Of a DNA stretch of 32,711 bases, positions 15,995 through 22,683 are shown in pieces. The notes beneath the pieces were generated by a model, which worked only from the letters and a program-made list of their open reading frames with translations, had not been told where the DNA came from and did not search any database. How positions within the stretch are numbered: the stretch's first letter is position 1; each line of letters opens with the position of its first letter. Source of the stretch: CADCUY01 sp964242735. Lineage in GTDB: Bacteria > Actinomycetota > Actinomycetes > Actinomycetales > Quadrisphaeraceae. The DNA is taken from assembly GCA_964242735.1 (NCBI GenBank), contig CAXTAK010000024.1:1-32711 (forward strand), read 5' to 3'. Position numbers and translations under genes: made by a program.

Positions 15995-17739
15995 CGCGCC
16001 TGTACAACGATCCCGCCGCGTTCGCGGTCGACATGCTCGCCGGCTTCCTCGACGCGAACGCGCGCTACGCCGTGGGCGTGCCCGGGGGGGTGGTGCGCTC
16101 GTCGGGGACCCCGGCGGGGAAGGTCGCCGTGGTCATCGGCGGCGGCTCCGGGCACTACCCGGCCTTCTGCGGCACCGTGGGCGCCGGGTTCGCCGACGGC
16201 GCCGTCGTCGGCAGCGTCTTCACCTCCCCCTCGGCGGCGGAGGCGGCGTCGGTGGCCCGCGCGGCCGACGCCGGCGCCGGCGTCGTGCTGATCACCGGGA
16301 ACTACGCGGGAGACGTGCTCAACTTCGGCCTCGCCGTGGAGCGCCTCGGTGTGGAAGGTGTGCGGGCCCGCTACGTCGCGGTCACCGACGACGTCGCGAG
16401 CGGGGCACGGGGGGAGGAGGCGAAGCGCCGCGGGATCGCCGGCGACTTCCCGGTGTTCAAGGCCGCTGCCGCCGCGGCCGACGAGGGCGGTGACCTCGAC
16501 GCGGTGGAGGCCGCCGCGCGGCACGCCAACGACCGCACGCGGAGCCTGGGCGTCGCCTTCGACGGGTGCACCCTGCCGGGCGCGGACGCTCCGCTGTTCA
16601 CGGTGCCGGAGGGGAAGATGGGCCTGGGCCTGGGGATCCACGGCGAGGCCGGGGTCTCCGACGAACCGATGCCGACTGCGGCGGAGCTCGCGCGCATCCT
16701 CGTCGACGGGGTGCTCGGGGAGGCGCCGCCGGGTGCTGGGAGCCGGGTCAGCGCCATCCTCAACGGCCTTGGGCGCACGAAGTACGAGGAGCTGTTCATC
16801 GTCTGGGGCAGCGTCGCGCAGCTGCTGCGCGACGCCGGTCTGGAGGTCGTGGAGCCCGAGGTGGGTGAGCTGGTCACCAGCCTGGACATGGCCGGGTGCT
16901 CCCTGACCCTCACCTGGCTCGACGACGACCTGGAGCGGTGGTGGCGGGCGGGCGCGGACACCCCGGCGTACCGCAAGGGCACCGCGCTCGTCCCCGACGT
17001 CGGCCGTGGTGGCGCCCCGGCTCCGGAGCGGGCCGTCGCCGCCCCCACCGCTCCTGCCGCCGCCCCCGCCGAGGACGACGCGGCGCGGGCCTGCGCGGCG
17101 ACGACGGCCACGGCGCTCGAGCGCATCGCGGCGGCGATGGTGGAGCAGGAGGACGAGCTCGGCCGCCTCGACGCCGTCGCCGGTGACGGCGACCACGGCA
17201 GCGGGATGGTCCGGGGCAGCGCTGCCGCCGCCGCGGCAGCCCGTGAGGCCGCGGGGGCGGGCACCGGTCCGGCCGGGGTGCTGGTGGCCGCCGGCGACGC
17301 CTGGGCCGAGCGGGCCGGGGGGACGTCCGGGGCGCTGTGGGGGGCGTTGCTCACCGCCCTGGCGCAGGAGATCGCGCGCTCCGGTGCCGGAGCTGCACCG
17401 ACCGACACCGACCTCGCCCTCGGGGTGCGGGCCGGGTACGACGCCCTGGTGCGCCTCGGCGGCGCCAGCCCCGGGGACAAGACGATGCTGGACGCGCTCG
17501 AGCCCTTCGCCCAGGAGCTCACGTCCCGGATCTCCGGCGGGACACCGCTGGCGCGCGCCTGGGCCGGCGCCGCCGAGGTGGCGGTCGCCGCGGCCGAGGG
17601 GACGAGGGACCTGCGACCGAAGGTGGGCCGGGCTCGTCCCCTCGCCGAGCGGAGCATCGGGACCCCCGATGCTGGGGCGGTCTCCCTCGGCACCTGCGTC
17701 ACCGCCGTGGGCCACCTGCTGGCCGAGACCCGACCCTGA
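15991..17739 (+). CDS. Fused DhaK-DhaL dihydroxyacetone-family kinase, likely L-erythrulose kinase
   Basis: A single-chain, ATP-dependent kinase of the dihydroxyacetone kinase family, 582 residues. The DhaK domain (about 1-330) has GGGSGH at 50-55 and the substrate-binding H217 in GIHGE, which forms a hemiaminal with a ketose. An Ala/Pro-rich linker at about 335-365 leads to DhaL (about 365-582), with the magnesium-binding aspartates D394, D399 and D401 in DAVAGDGDHG and the GGTSGALWG loop. Fusion of K and L means ATP, not a PTS protein, is the phosphate donor. Context with a polyol dehydrogenase and two tetrose-phosphate isomerases points to L-erythrulose; true dihydroxyacetone is the alternative. 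AGGAG lies 5 nt before the ATG. Confidence 0.88.
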   Translation: MTRLYNDPAAFAVDMLAGFLDANARYAVGVPGGVVRSSGTPAGKVAVVIGGGSGHYPAFCGTVGAGFADGAVVGSVFTSPSAAEAASVARAADAGAGVVLITGNYAGDVLNFGLAVERLGVEGVRARYVAVTDDVASGARGEEAKRRGIAGDFPVFKAAAAAADEGGDLDAVEAAARHANDRTRSLGVAFDGCTLPGADAPLFTVPEGKMGLGLGIHGEAGVSDEPMPTAAELARILVDGVLGEAPPGAGSRVSAILNGLGRTKYEELFIVWGSVAQLLRDAGLEVVEPEVGELVTSLDMAGCSLTLTWLDDDLERWWRAGADTPAYRKGTALVPDVGRGGAPAPERAVAAPTAPAAAPAEDDAARACAATTATALERIAAAMVEQEDELGRLDAVAGDGDHGSGMVRGSAAAAAAAREAAGAGTGPAGVLVAAGDAWAERAGGTSGALWGALLTALAQEIARSGAGAAPTDTDLALGVRAGYDALVRLGGASPGDKTMLDALEPFAQELTSRISGGTPLARAWAGAAEVAVAAAEGTRDLRPKVGRARPLAERSIGTPDAGAVSLGTCVTAVGHLLAETRP

Positions 17740-17777
17740 GCTCGACCACCACCACGACCAGACCCACGGAGGACGTC

Positions 17778-18293
17778 ATGTCACAGTCAGCAGCTGAAGG
17801 CGCCGCGGCGCAGGACGGCACCGACGGCGGCCCGCGCCGCCTGCGCATCGTCGTCGGCAGCGACGACGCGGGGCTGCGCTACAAGGACGCGCTCAAGGCC
17901 GACCTGGAGGGCGACGACCGGGTGGCGGAGGTGGTCGACGTCGGGATGACCCTGGACGAGGACGCCGCCTACCCGCACGTCGCGGTCGAGGCGGCTCGGA
18001 TGATCGCCGACGGCAGGGCCGATCGTGCGCTGCTCGTGTGCGGCACGGGCCTCGGGGTGGCGATCAGCGCGAACAAGGTCGCGGGGATCCGCGCGGTGAC
18101 CGCGCACGACAGCTACTCGGTGGAGCGCTCGGTGCTGTCCAACGACGCGCAGGTGCTGTGCATGGGGGAGCGGGTCATCGGCCTGGAGCTGGCCCGGCGC
18201 CTGGCGCGGGAGTGGTTGGGGTACGTCTTCGACCCGGCGTCGGCCTCGGCGGAGAAGGTCGCCGCGATCGGTGGCTACGAGGTGCGTGACTGA
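17778..18293 (+). CDS. RpiB/LacAB-family isomerase, likely D-erythrulose-4-phosphate isomerase
   Basis: 171 residues from the ATG at 17778, with GGAGG at 17768-17772. The active-site cysteine is C88 in LLVCGTGLGVAISANK, the RpiB hallmark. The N-terminal catalytic segment is GSDDAG (28-32 region) instead of the more usual GSDHAG/GCDHVG of ribose-5-phosphate isomerase B. HDSYSVERSVLSNDAQVLCMG is like the tetrose-phosphate branch (DerI/EryI). Expected reaction: D-erythrulose 4-phosphate to D-erythrose 4-phosphate, which enters the pentose phosphate pathway. It is the last gene of the operon and is followed by a strong terminator-like hairpin. Confidence 0.88.
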   Translation: MSQSAAEGAAAQDGTDGGPRRLRIVVGSDDAGLRYKDALKADLEGDDRVAEVVDVGMTLDEDAAYPHVAVEAARMIADGRADRALLVCGTGLGVAISANKVAGIRAVTAHDSYSVERSVLSNDAQVLCMGERVIGLELARRLAREWLGYVFDPASASAEKVAAIGGYEVRD

Positions 18294-18409
18294 GGGCGGG
18301 GGCCGTGAGACTCGTCCAGGACCCCCAGCGGCTCGGAGGGGAGCGAGAGCCCGATCGGGTCACGTGCATGACGACGCCATCGGTGGTCCTGCCGCACCCC
18401 GTCGACGGT

Positions 18410-18440
18410 GCCCCCCGCTGGATCCCAACCAGCGGGGGGC
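18410..18440 (+). terminator. Terminator-like hairpin after the polyol operon
   Basis: A perfect 12-bp stem, GCCCCCCGCTGG (18410-18421) with CCAGCGGGGGGC (18429-18440), has a 7-nt loop and lies 117 nt after the last stop. There is no T run, as is usual for very GC-rich actinobacteria. It fits the end of the polyol transcript. Confidence 0.7.
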
Positions 18441-18593
18441 AGCTCAGAAGGAGCGGGGGAGTGGTCCGGTGTCGTGTGCAGTCAGCCGGGCCGGTTCGCG
18501 TCGCTGCAGGTCAGCACCCTGCGACGTCCCGGGTCGTCCCGTGTCGACCGAGATCGTCCAGCAGTGCTCGTGACCGGTCACAGGGACGGGGCT

Positions 18594-18965
18594 TCATCCG
18601 GGCCGGATCTGGCCGTGTCGCCGGTGCACGACGAGTGCGGTGCGACCGAGCTCGACGACGTCAGCCTCGCCGAGGGCGTCGACGACCGCGTCGAGGTGCT
18701 TCTCCACCAGCGTCGTCAGCTCGTTGTTCGTGATGGTGCCCGTGGGATGACGAGGAGCCGCGCAGGCGTCTCCGTGAGGAGGTGGGTGTCCTGGCCCGGT
18801 CCTCGGACACCACGACCCGGGCCCGGTCGTCGGTGAGCCGCGCGACGTCCCGGTCAGTGGTGCGGTTCCCGTCTGGCAGCTCGGTCGTGTGCACCACGTC
18901 GTGCCGGCTGCCCTCAGGAGCGGGGCGAGACGCACGGGCAGCTGCGCGTCGACCCGGAGCCTCAC
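18594..18965 (-). pseudogene. DUF5615 PIN-like toxin, broken by frameshifts
   Basis: The product of the GTG at 18965 begins MRLRVDAQLPVRLAPLLRAAG, typical of DUF5615 (Mut7-C/PIN-like) toxins. Then it leaves frame. HDVVHTTELPDGNRTTDRDVARL and RARVVVSEDR continue in a second frame, and THLLTETPARLLVI in a third. TGTITNNELTTLVEKHLDAVVDALGEADVVELGRTALVVH returns to the first. The three shifts lie near 18903, 18785-18800 and 18735-18754 and each looks like a one-base loss. The PIN-like core cannot be made in one piece. It overlaps the antitoxin stop by 4 nt (GTGA), the usual antitoxin-toxin order. Confidence 0.82.
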
Positions 18966-19195
18966 GCGGTGCTGAGCGGGACCGGGCGAGCACGACCGGC
19001 GGCCAGCGCCCCGAACTCCAGCGCGGCGAGGAGGTCGTCTCGCTCGAGGTCCGGGTGGTCGGCGAGCACCTCATCGATCGTCGTCCCGGCCGACAGCAGC
19101 TCCAGCAGCGTCTCGACCGTGTACCACAGACCGCGAACCGTCGGCTGCCCGTGGCAGATGGTCAGGTCGGAGGTGATGCGCTCGAGCCGGGACAC
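18962..19195 (-). CDS. DUF433 antitoxin-like protein
   Basis: 77 residues from a GTG at 19195. SRLERITSDLTICHGQPTVRGLWYTVETLLELLSAGTTIDEVLADHPDLERDDLLAALEFGA covers nearly the whole DUF433 domain, a winged-helix-like antitoxin family that pairs with DUF5615 toxins. The core usually reads VRGLRYPVE; here Arg is Trp and Pro is Thr, so drift may have begun. No clear Shine-Dalgarno or promoter is seen upstream. It is coupled to the toxin remnant by a 4-nt overlap. With the toxin dead, the gene may be a relic or may still act as a DNA-binding protein. Confidence 0.75.
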   Translation of the reverse strand: MSRLERITSDLTICHGQPTVRGLWYTVETLLELLSAGTTIDEVLADHPDLERDDLLAALEFGALAAGRARPVPLSTA

Positions 19196-19720
19196 GCAGT
19201 CGACGGCAGCGCCCGCCAGCGAGGACGTCCAGCGACGGCGGGGGTCCTGCTCACAGTGCTTGCCGAGCTCCCCGTCTGCGTGTGGGCCGTGCTTGACGGA
19301 GTGGTGGTGAGGTCGTGCAGCCAGATGTTGATGCTGGCGACCTTGACCGTGGCGGTGTGGACGTACCGGCGCTCGTGCAGGCAAGACTCCGGGCAAGGCG
19401 ACGCCGCTAGCGGGGCACGGCGTCCGCCGCTCGCTCAGTCGGGGGAGCCGAGGCTGTCTGCGACCTCGGCGTGCAGCGCCTGAGCCGCTGCTCGCCGGAT
19501 CCGCGGTCAGGTCAGCAAGGCAGAGCCAAGCCGTCTCGAGTTCTGGGAAGTGGGACGGTCTCTCGCTGCCGTGCTGGCGGCTTCGAGGTGGTGGCGTGTG
19601 AGCTCCAGTGCTGCGTGGCGTGGTCTTGCTGGGCTGGGTGGCGCGGCGCGCGCACCGCACCTGGGCGCCTGCGCCGGAAGGCTGGTGGTCGTCCTCGGGA
19701 GTGACCCACGGTCCGGACCG
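19196..19720. other. Gap without recognisable gene
   Basis: Open frames exist on both strands, but none has recognisable motifs or the strong G/C third-position pattern of the neighbouring genes. It could be decayed sequence belonging to the toxin-antitoxin stretch. I see no repeats, tRNA or insertion-sequence ends. Confidence 0.5.
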
Positions 19721-19784
19721 TTGCTGGCCCTGCCAACATCGTGGTATCCAGTACCAACGGGGACAGAGTCCTAAGTGGTACTGG
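19721..19784 (+). promoter_or_regulatory. Promoter and inverted-repeat operator of the SDR-tetR operon
   Basis: CCAGTACCA (19748-19756) and TGGTACTGG (19776-19784) are perfect 9-bp inverted copies 19 bp apart. The first also forms TGGTATCCAGTACCA (19742-19756), a palindrome with 5-bp arms. A weak promoter, TTGCTG (19721-19726) and TATCCA (19745-19750) with 18-bp spacing, would overlap the first half-site, a good position for repression by the TetR protein encoded second in the operon. Confidence 0.5.
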
Positions 19785-19811
19785 AGTCGCACATCACGAA
19801 GGAGACGGCCC

Positions 19812-20756
19812 ATGACAGGCTCTGCACCGCGCACCATCGTCCTGACCGGCGTCAGCCGCGGCTTCGGACGCGAGACGGCCCGCTCAGTGATCGAACGACG
19901 TCCGCAGGACCACTACGTCGTCCTGGGTCGAGCTGACGCTGCACGCCTGGCCGTCGAGCTCGGTCAGGAAGCAGGGGCGCGCCACGTCTCCGGCACCGAC
20001 TGCGACCTCGCGTCCCTCGAGCAGGTCCAGCGTGCCGCGACCCAGATCGGTGACGACGTGGACCGGGGTCGGCGCCCGCCGCTGGGTGGCTACCTCGGCA
20101 ACGCAGGACTGGTCATGGCCACCGCGGACCGGAAGACCTCCGACGGGCACGAGATGACCTTCGCCGTCAACGTCCTGGCCCACTACCTCCTCCTGCGCCT
20201 GCTCCGCTTCACTGTCCCTGCCCGCATCGTCCTGACGACCAGCGACACCCACTTCGGGCAGTTCCGGTACACCTTGGGGGCCACGCCCCCACCGCGGTGG
20301 CAGGCGCCCGAGCAGCTGGCGGCGCCTCGCTCGGAAGGCCTGCAGGGTGGCTCCCGCGCCTATGCGACCAGCAAGCTCGCCACGGTCTACCTCACCCACG
20401 CGTTGGCGCGCCGGCTGCCTGCCGGTGTCGACGTCTACTCCTACAACCCTGCCCTCGTCGCCGGCACCGACCTGTTCCGTGACGCTCCGAAGCCCCTGCG
20501 CGTGCTGCTGGACGGCTTCTTCCGTGTCCAGCTCGCGCTCGGTCGCGGCACGACGCCGCAGCGCGCAGGCGCCGTCCTCGCCGAGGCTCTCGCCGGCCCC
20601 CTCCCCGGCCCGACGGGCTCCTACCTGGACCGGGGACGGGCGACCCGCTCATCGCGGGAGTCCTACGACGTCGCGCGCGAGGAAGAGCTCTGGCGGACCT
20701 GCGCGCGCCTCGTCGGTCTCGACGCGGACGATGCCGTCAGCACGTCACCGAGATGA
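19812..20756 (+). CDS. Short-chain dehydrogenase/reductase
   Basis: NAD(P)-dependent oxidoreductase of the SDR superfamily, 314 residues, substrate unknown. The cofactor motif TGVSRGFG (12-19) is at the N terminus. GNAG follows at about 95, in place of the usual NNAG. The catalytic pair is Y184 and K188 in YATSK, with the active-site Ser in LTTSDTHFG. The C-terminal third (about 245-314) resembles the long tail of retinol-dehydrogenase/WWOX-like bacterial SDRs. The ATG at 19812 has a GAAGGAG Shine-Dalgarno. Its stop overlaps the tetR ATG by 4 nt, and an inverted repeat lies upstream, so repression by the partner TetR is likely. Confidence 0.88.
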   Translation: MTGSAPRTIVLTGVSRGFGRETARSVIERRPQDHYVVLGRADAARLAVELGQEAGARHVSGTDCDLASLEQVQRAATQIGDDVDRGRRPPLGGYLGNAGLVMATADRKTSDGHEMTFAVNVLAHYLLLRLLRFTVPARIVLTTSDTHFGQFRYTLGATPPPRWQAPEQLAAPRSEGLQGGSRAYATSKLATVYLTHALARRLPAGVDVYSYNPALVAGTDLFRDAPKPLRVLLDGFFRVQLALGRGTTPQRAGAVLAEALAGPLPGPTGSYLDRGRATRSSRESYDVAREEELWRTCARLVGLDADDAVSTSPR

Positions 20757-21373
20757 GCACCGGCGATCCGGCGTCGAGGTCGTTGCGCGACCGCAAGCGC
20801 CGGCAGGTCGAGGACAGGATCGTCGAGGCGGCCTTCGCGCTCTTCCTCGACCGCGGCTTCGACGCCGTCACCGTCGAGGAGATCGCCCAGCGTGCCGACG
20901 TCGGCCGGACCACCTTCTTCCGCTACTTCGGCGACAAGCAGGAAGTCGTCTTCGCCAGGAGCTCCGCTCGGGACGCCGAGCTGCCGCACGACGTGGTGCA
21001 CGGTGCCACCACCTCGACGACCGGCGCCGTCGGTCTAGCCGAGGCCCTGACCACGTCGAGGCGAGCCGTGACCGCCTTCTGCCGCGAGGCCGCGGCCGAG
21101 CCCGAGCACCACGCGATCTACCACTCCCTCGTGGAAGGCCACCCGGAGCTCGCCGACCGCCACGCACGCAAGCTCCGGGGCTACGTCGCTGCCCTCGAGA
21201 CTCGCCTGATCATCGACGGCTCCCCCTCCGCCACGGCACACCTCGCGGCTCAGGTCGCCCTGGCGGTCTACCAGGCAGCGTGGCACCTGGCCGCAGGTGA
21301 CGCCGATGCCCTGCTGCGCGAAGCCACCACCGCTTTCGACGCACTGCAGGAAGTCCACCAGGTGCCGGCGTAG
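20753..21373 (+). CDS. TetR family transcriptional regulator
   Basis: 206 residues. The N-terminal TetR helix-turn-helix is at about 15-62, with ALFLDRGFDAVTVEEIAQRADVGRTTFFRYFGDKQEVVF. The C-terminal all-helical ligand domain is not assignable to a known effector class. The ATG overlaps the SDR stop by 4 nt, so both are made from one transcript. It likely represses this operon at the inverted repeat near 19742-19784 and is released by a substrate of the SDR or a related compound. Confidence 0.92.
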   Translation: MSTGDPASRSLRDRKRRQVEDRIVEAAFALFLDRGFDAVTVEEIAQRADVGRTTFFRYFGDKQEVVFARSSARDAELPHDVVHGATTSTTGAVGLAEALTTSRRAVTAFCREAAAEPEHHAIYHSLVEGHPELADRHARKLRGYVAALETRLIIDGSPSATAHLAAQVALAVYQAAWHLAAGDADALLREATTAFDALQEVHQVPA

Positions 21374-21496
21374 TCAGCGCCGCCCACCGCACCACCTCGC
21401 ACGTCGCTGGAGGTCGCCCGTGCTGGCGTCCATCCACCTCCCCTCAGAGGCCGAGTCAGTGAACGCACCCGGTGCGCTGACGGCTCGCTGCCACGC

Positions 21497-21520
21497 GGTG
21501 ACCCGGTGACCCGGTGACCC
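21497..21520. repeat. (GGTGACCC)x3 tandem repeat
   Basis: Three perfect 8-bp copies at 21497-21504, 21505-21512 and 21513-21520, in the non-coding stretch after tetR. GGTGACC is itself nearly palindromic. It could be a slippage product or a protein-binding array. No function is evident. Confidence 0.8.
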
Positions 21521-21606
21521 CACAGCCCTGTCCGGTCATGCACCCGCTCCGGAGCGCTGCCCGGTACCGATGGCCGACCCACTTCCTGGCGAGTGGGTGA
21601 TCTACA

Positions 21607-21624
21607 ACCGCTGTCGTCAGCGGT
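21607..21624. terminator. Short hairpin between tetR and kdpE
   Basis: ACCGCTG (21607-21613) and CAGCGGT (21618-21624) form a 7-bp stem with a TCGT loop. It could end transcription from either side, but it lies 233 nt past tetR and has no T tract. Confidence 0.3.
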
Positions 21625-22005
21625 GACCCTGCTGGGGTGGGACGTCGATGAGCGGGCCGGAGGTCGTCGGGTACGCCGCAGGCGCCGGCGAGCGGACGGG
21701 CTGGGCCTGCCGCCCGGCACTAGCGCAGGAGCGAGCACTTGGCGCGCCGCGGGTGGGGAGCGTGCCGCAGGGCGTGGTCGTACGGCCTGCGCGGGACGAG
21801 ATCGTGGACCTGGTTCCTGAGATGCAGCGGCCCCGTGCTGCTCGGCGCCGGGGTACCCGCAGGGTGGGGCGTCCCACGTCCGAGGATGTGAGACGACTAC
21901 TAAGCGTGAGCATGAGGCGCCTCGAGTCTTGGTCGCATGCCCTCGGGTCGGCAGCGGGGATGGCGCACCGGGATGTCGGGCTCACCTGGACCGGGGTGTT
22001 GCTGG

Positions 22006-22683
22006 TCAGGGTTGGAGGCGGAAGCCGAGGCCGGCCTCGGTGATCAGGTGGCGGGGGCGCGAGGGCTCTGGCTCGAGCTTCTTGCGCAACCGGGCGAAGT
22101 ACAAGCGGAGGTAGTTGGTCTCCTTCCCGTAGGCCGGTCCCCACACCTCCTGGAGGAGTTGTCGGTGCCCGACCAGGCGGCCCGGGTTGCGTGCGAGCAC
22201 CTCGATGACGTGCCACTCGGTGGGTGTCAGGTGCACGTCGCGGCCGTCGCGCACCACCTTGCTGCGCGTCAGGTCCACGGTGAACGCTGCTGTTTCGACG
22301 AGGGGCTCCTCCCGGGGCCCGGTGCCGCCGCGGCGCACGGCGGCGCGCAGGCGGGCGAGGAGCTCGTCGATGGCGAAGGGCTTGATGAGGTAGTCGTCGG
22401 CGCCGGCGTCGAGGGCCTCGACCTTGTCATGGAGGTCCTGGCGCGCGGACAGCACGACGATGGGCACGCTGGTCCACGCCCGGAGGCCCTCGATGACCTG
22501 CACCCCGTCGATGTCGGGGAGCCCGAGGTCGAGCAGCACCAGGTCGGGGCGGTGCTTGCTGGCGGCCTCCAGGGCAGCGGCGCCGGTCGCGGCGGTGTGC
22601 ACCTCGTAGCGGCGGGCGCGCAGGTTGATGCCCAGGGCGCGCAGCAGTTGGGGCTCGTCGTCGACGATGAGCACGCTGGTCAC
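22006..22683 (-). CDS. kdpE: KdpE, OmpR/PhoB-family response regulator of potassium uptake
   Basis: 225 residues. The receiver domain (1-115) has the acidic pair D8-D9, phospho-acceptor D52 in LLDLGLP, and K101 in LIKPF. The winged-helix DNA-binding domain (about 130-223) has LTPTEWHVIEVLARNPGRLV and the RLYFARLRKKLEPEPSRPRHLITEAGLGFRL ending, characteristic of KdpE. The ATG overlaps the kdpD stop by 4 nt, so it is translated with its kinase. It is the last gene of the kdp cluster. It is the prime candidate to bind the GCGTTAG direct repeats at 29868-29886 and 32188-32206. Confidence 0.95.
   Translation of the reverse strand: MTSVLIVDDEPQLLRALGINLRARRYEVHTAATGAAALEAASKHRPDLVLLDLGLPDIDGVQVIEGLRAWTSVPIVVLSARQDLHDKVEALDAGADDYLIKPFAIDELLARLRAAVRRGGTGPREEPLVETAAFTVDLTRSKVVRDGRDVHLTPTEWHVIEVLARNPGRLVGHRQLLQEVWGPAYGKETNYLRLYFARLRKKLEPEPSRPRHLITEAGLGFRLQP

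Larger units (their letters stand above)
21374..22005. other. Intergenic stretch, no recognisable gene
   Basis: 632 nt between convergent tetR and kdpE. A 131-codon frame (21648-22043, plus strand) has no recognisable domain, overlaps the kdpE end by 38 nt and lacks the local codon pattern, so I do not call it. The stretch holds a GGTGACCC triplet repeat and a short strong hairpin, described separately. Confidence 0.5.

Noticed and set aside
15790..17715. 641-codon open frame on the minus strand opposite the DhaK-DhaL kinase
   Set aside because: Low-complexity Gly/Arg/His composition and no recognised motif; the plus-strand kinase has every family motif.
19196..19837. Upstream extension of the DUF433 frame and another frame with a readable stretch near 19300-19390
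   Set aside because: DUF433 homology begins at GTG 19195; the extra stretches match nothing I can name.
21648..22043. 131-codon plus-strand frame after tetR
   Set aside because: No recognisable domain, weak codon pattern and overlap with the end of kdpE.
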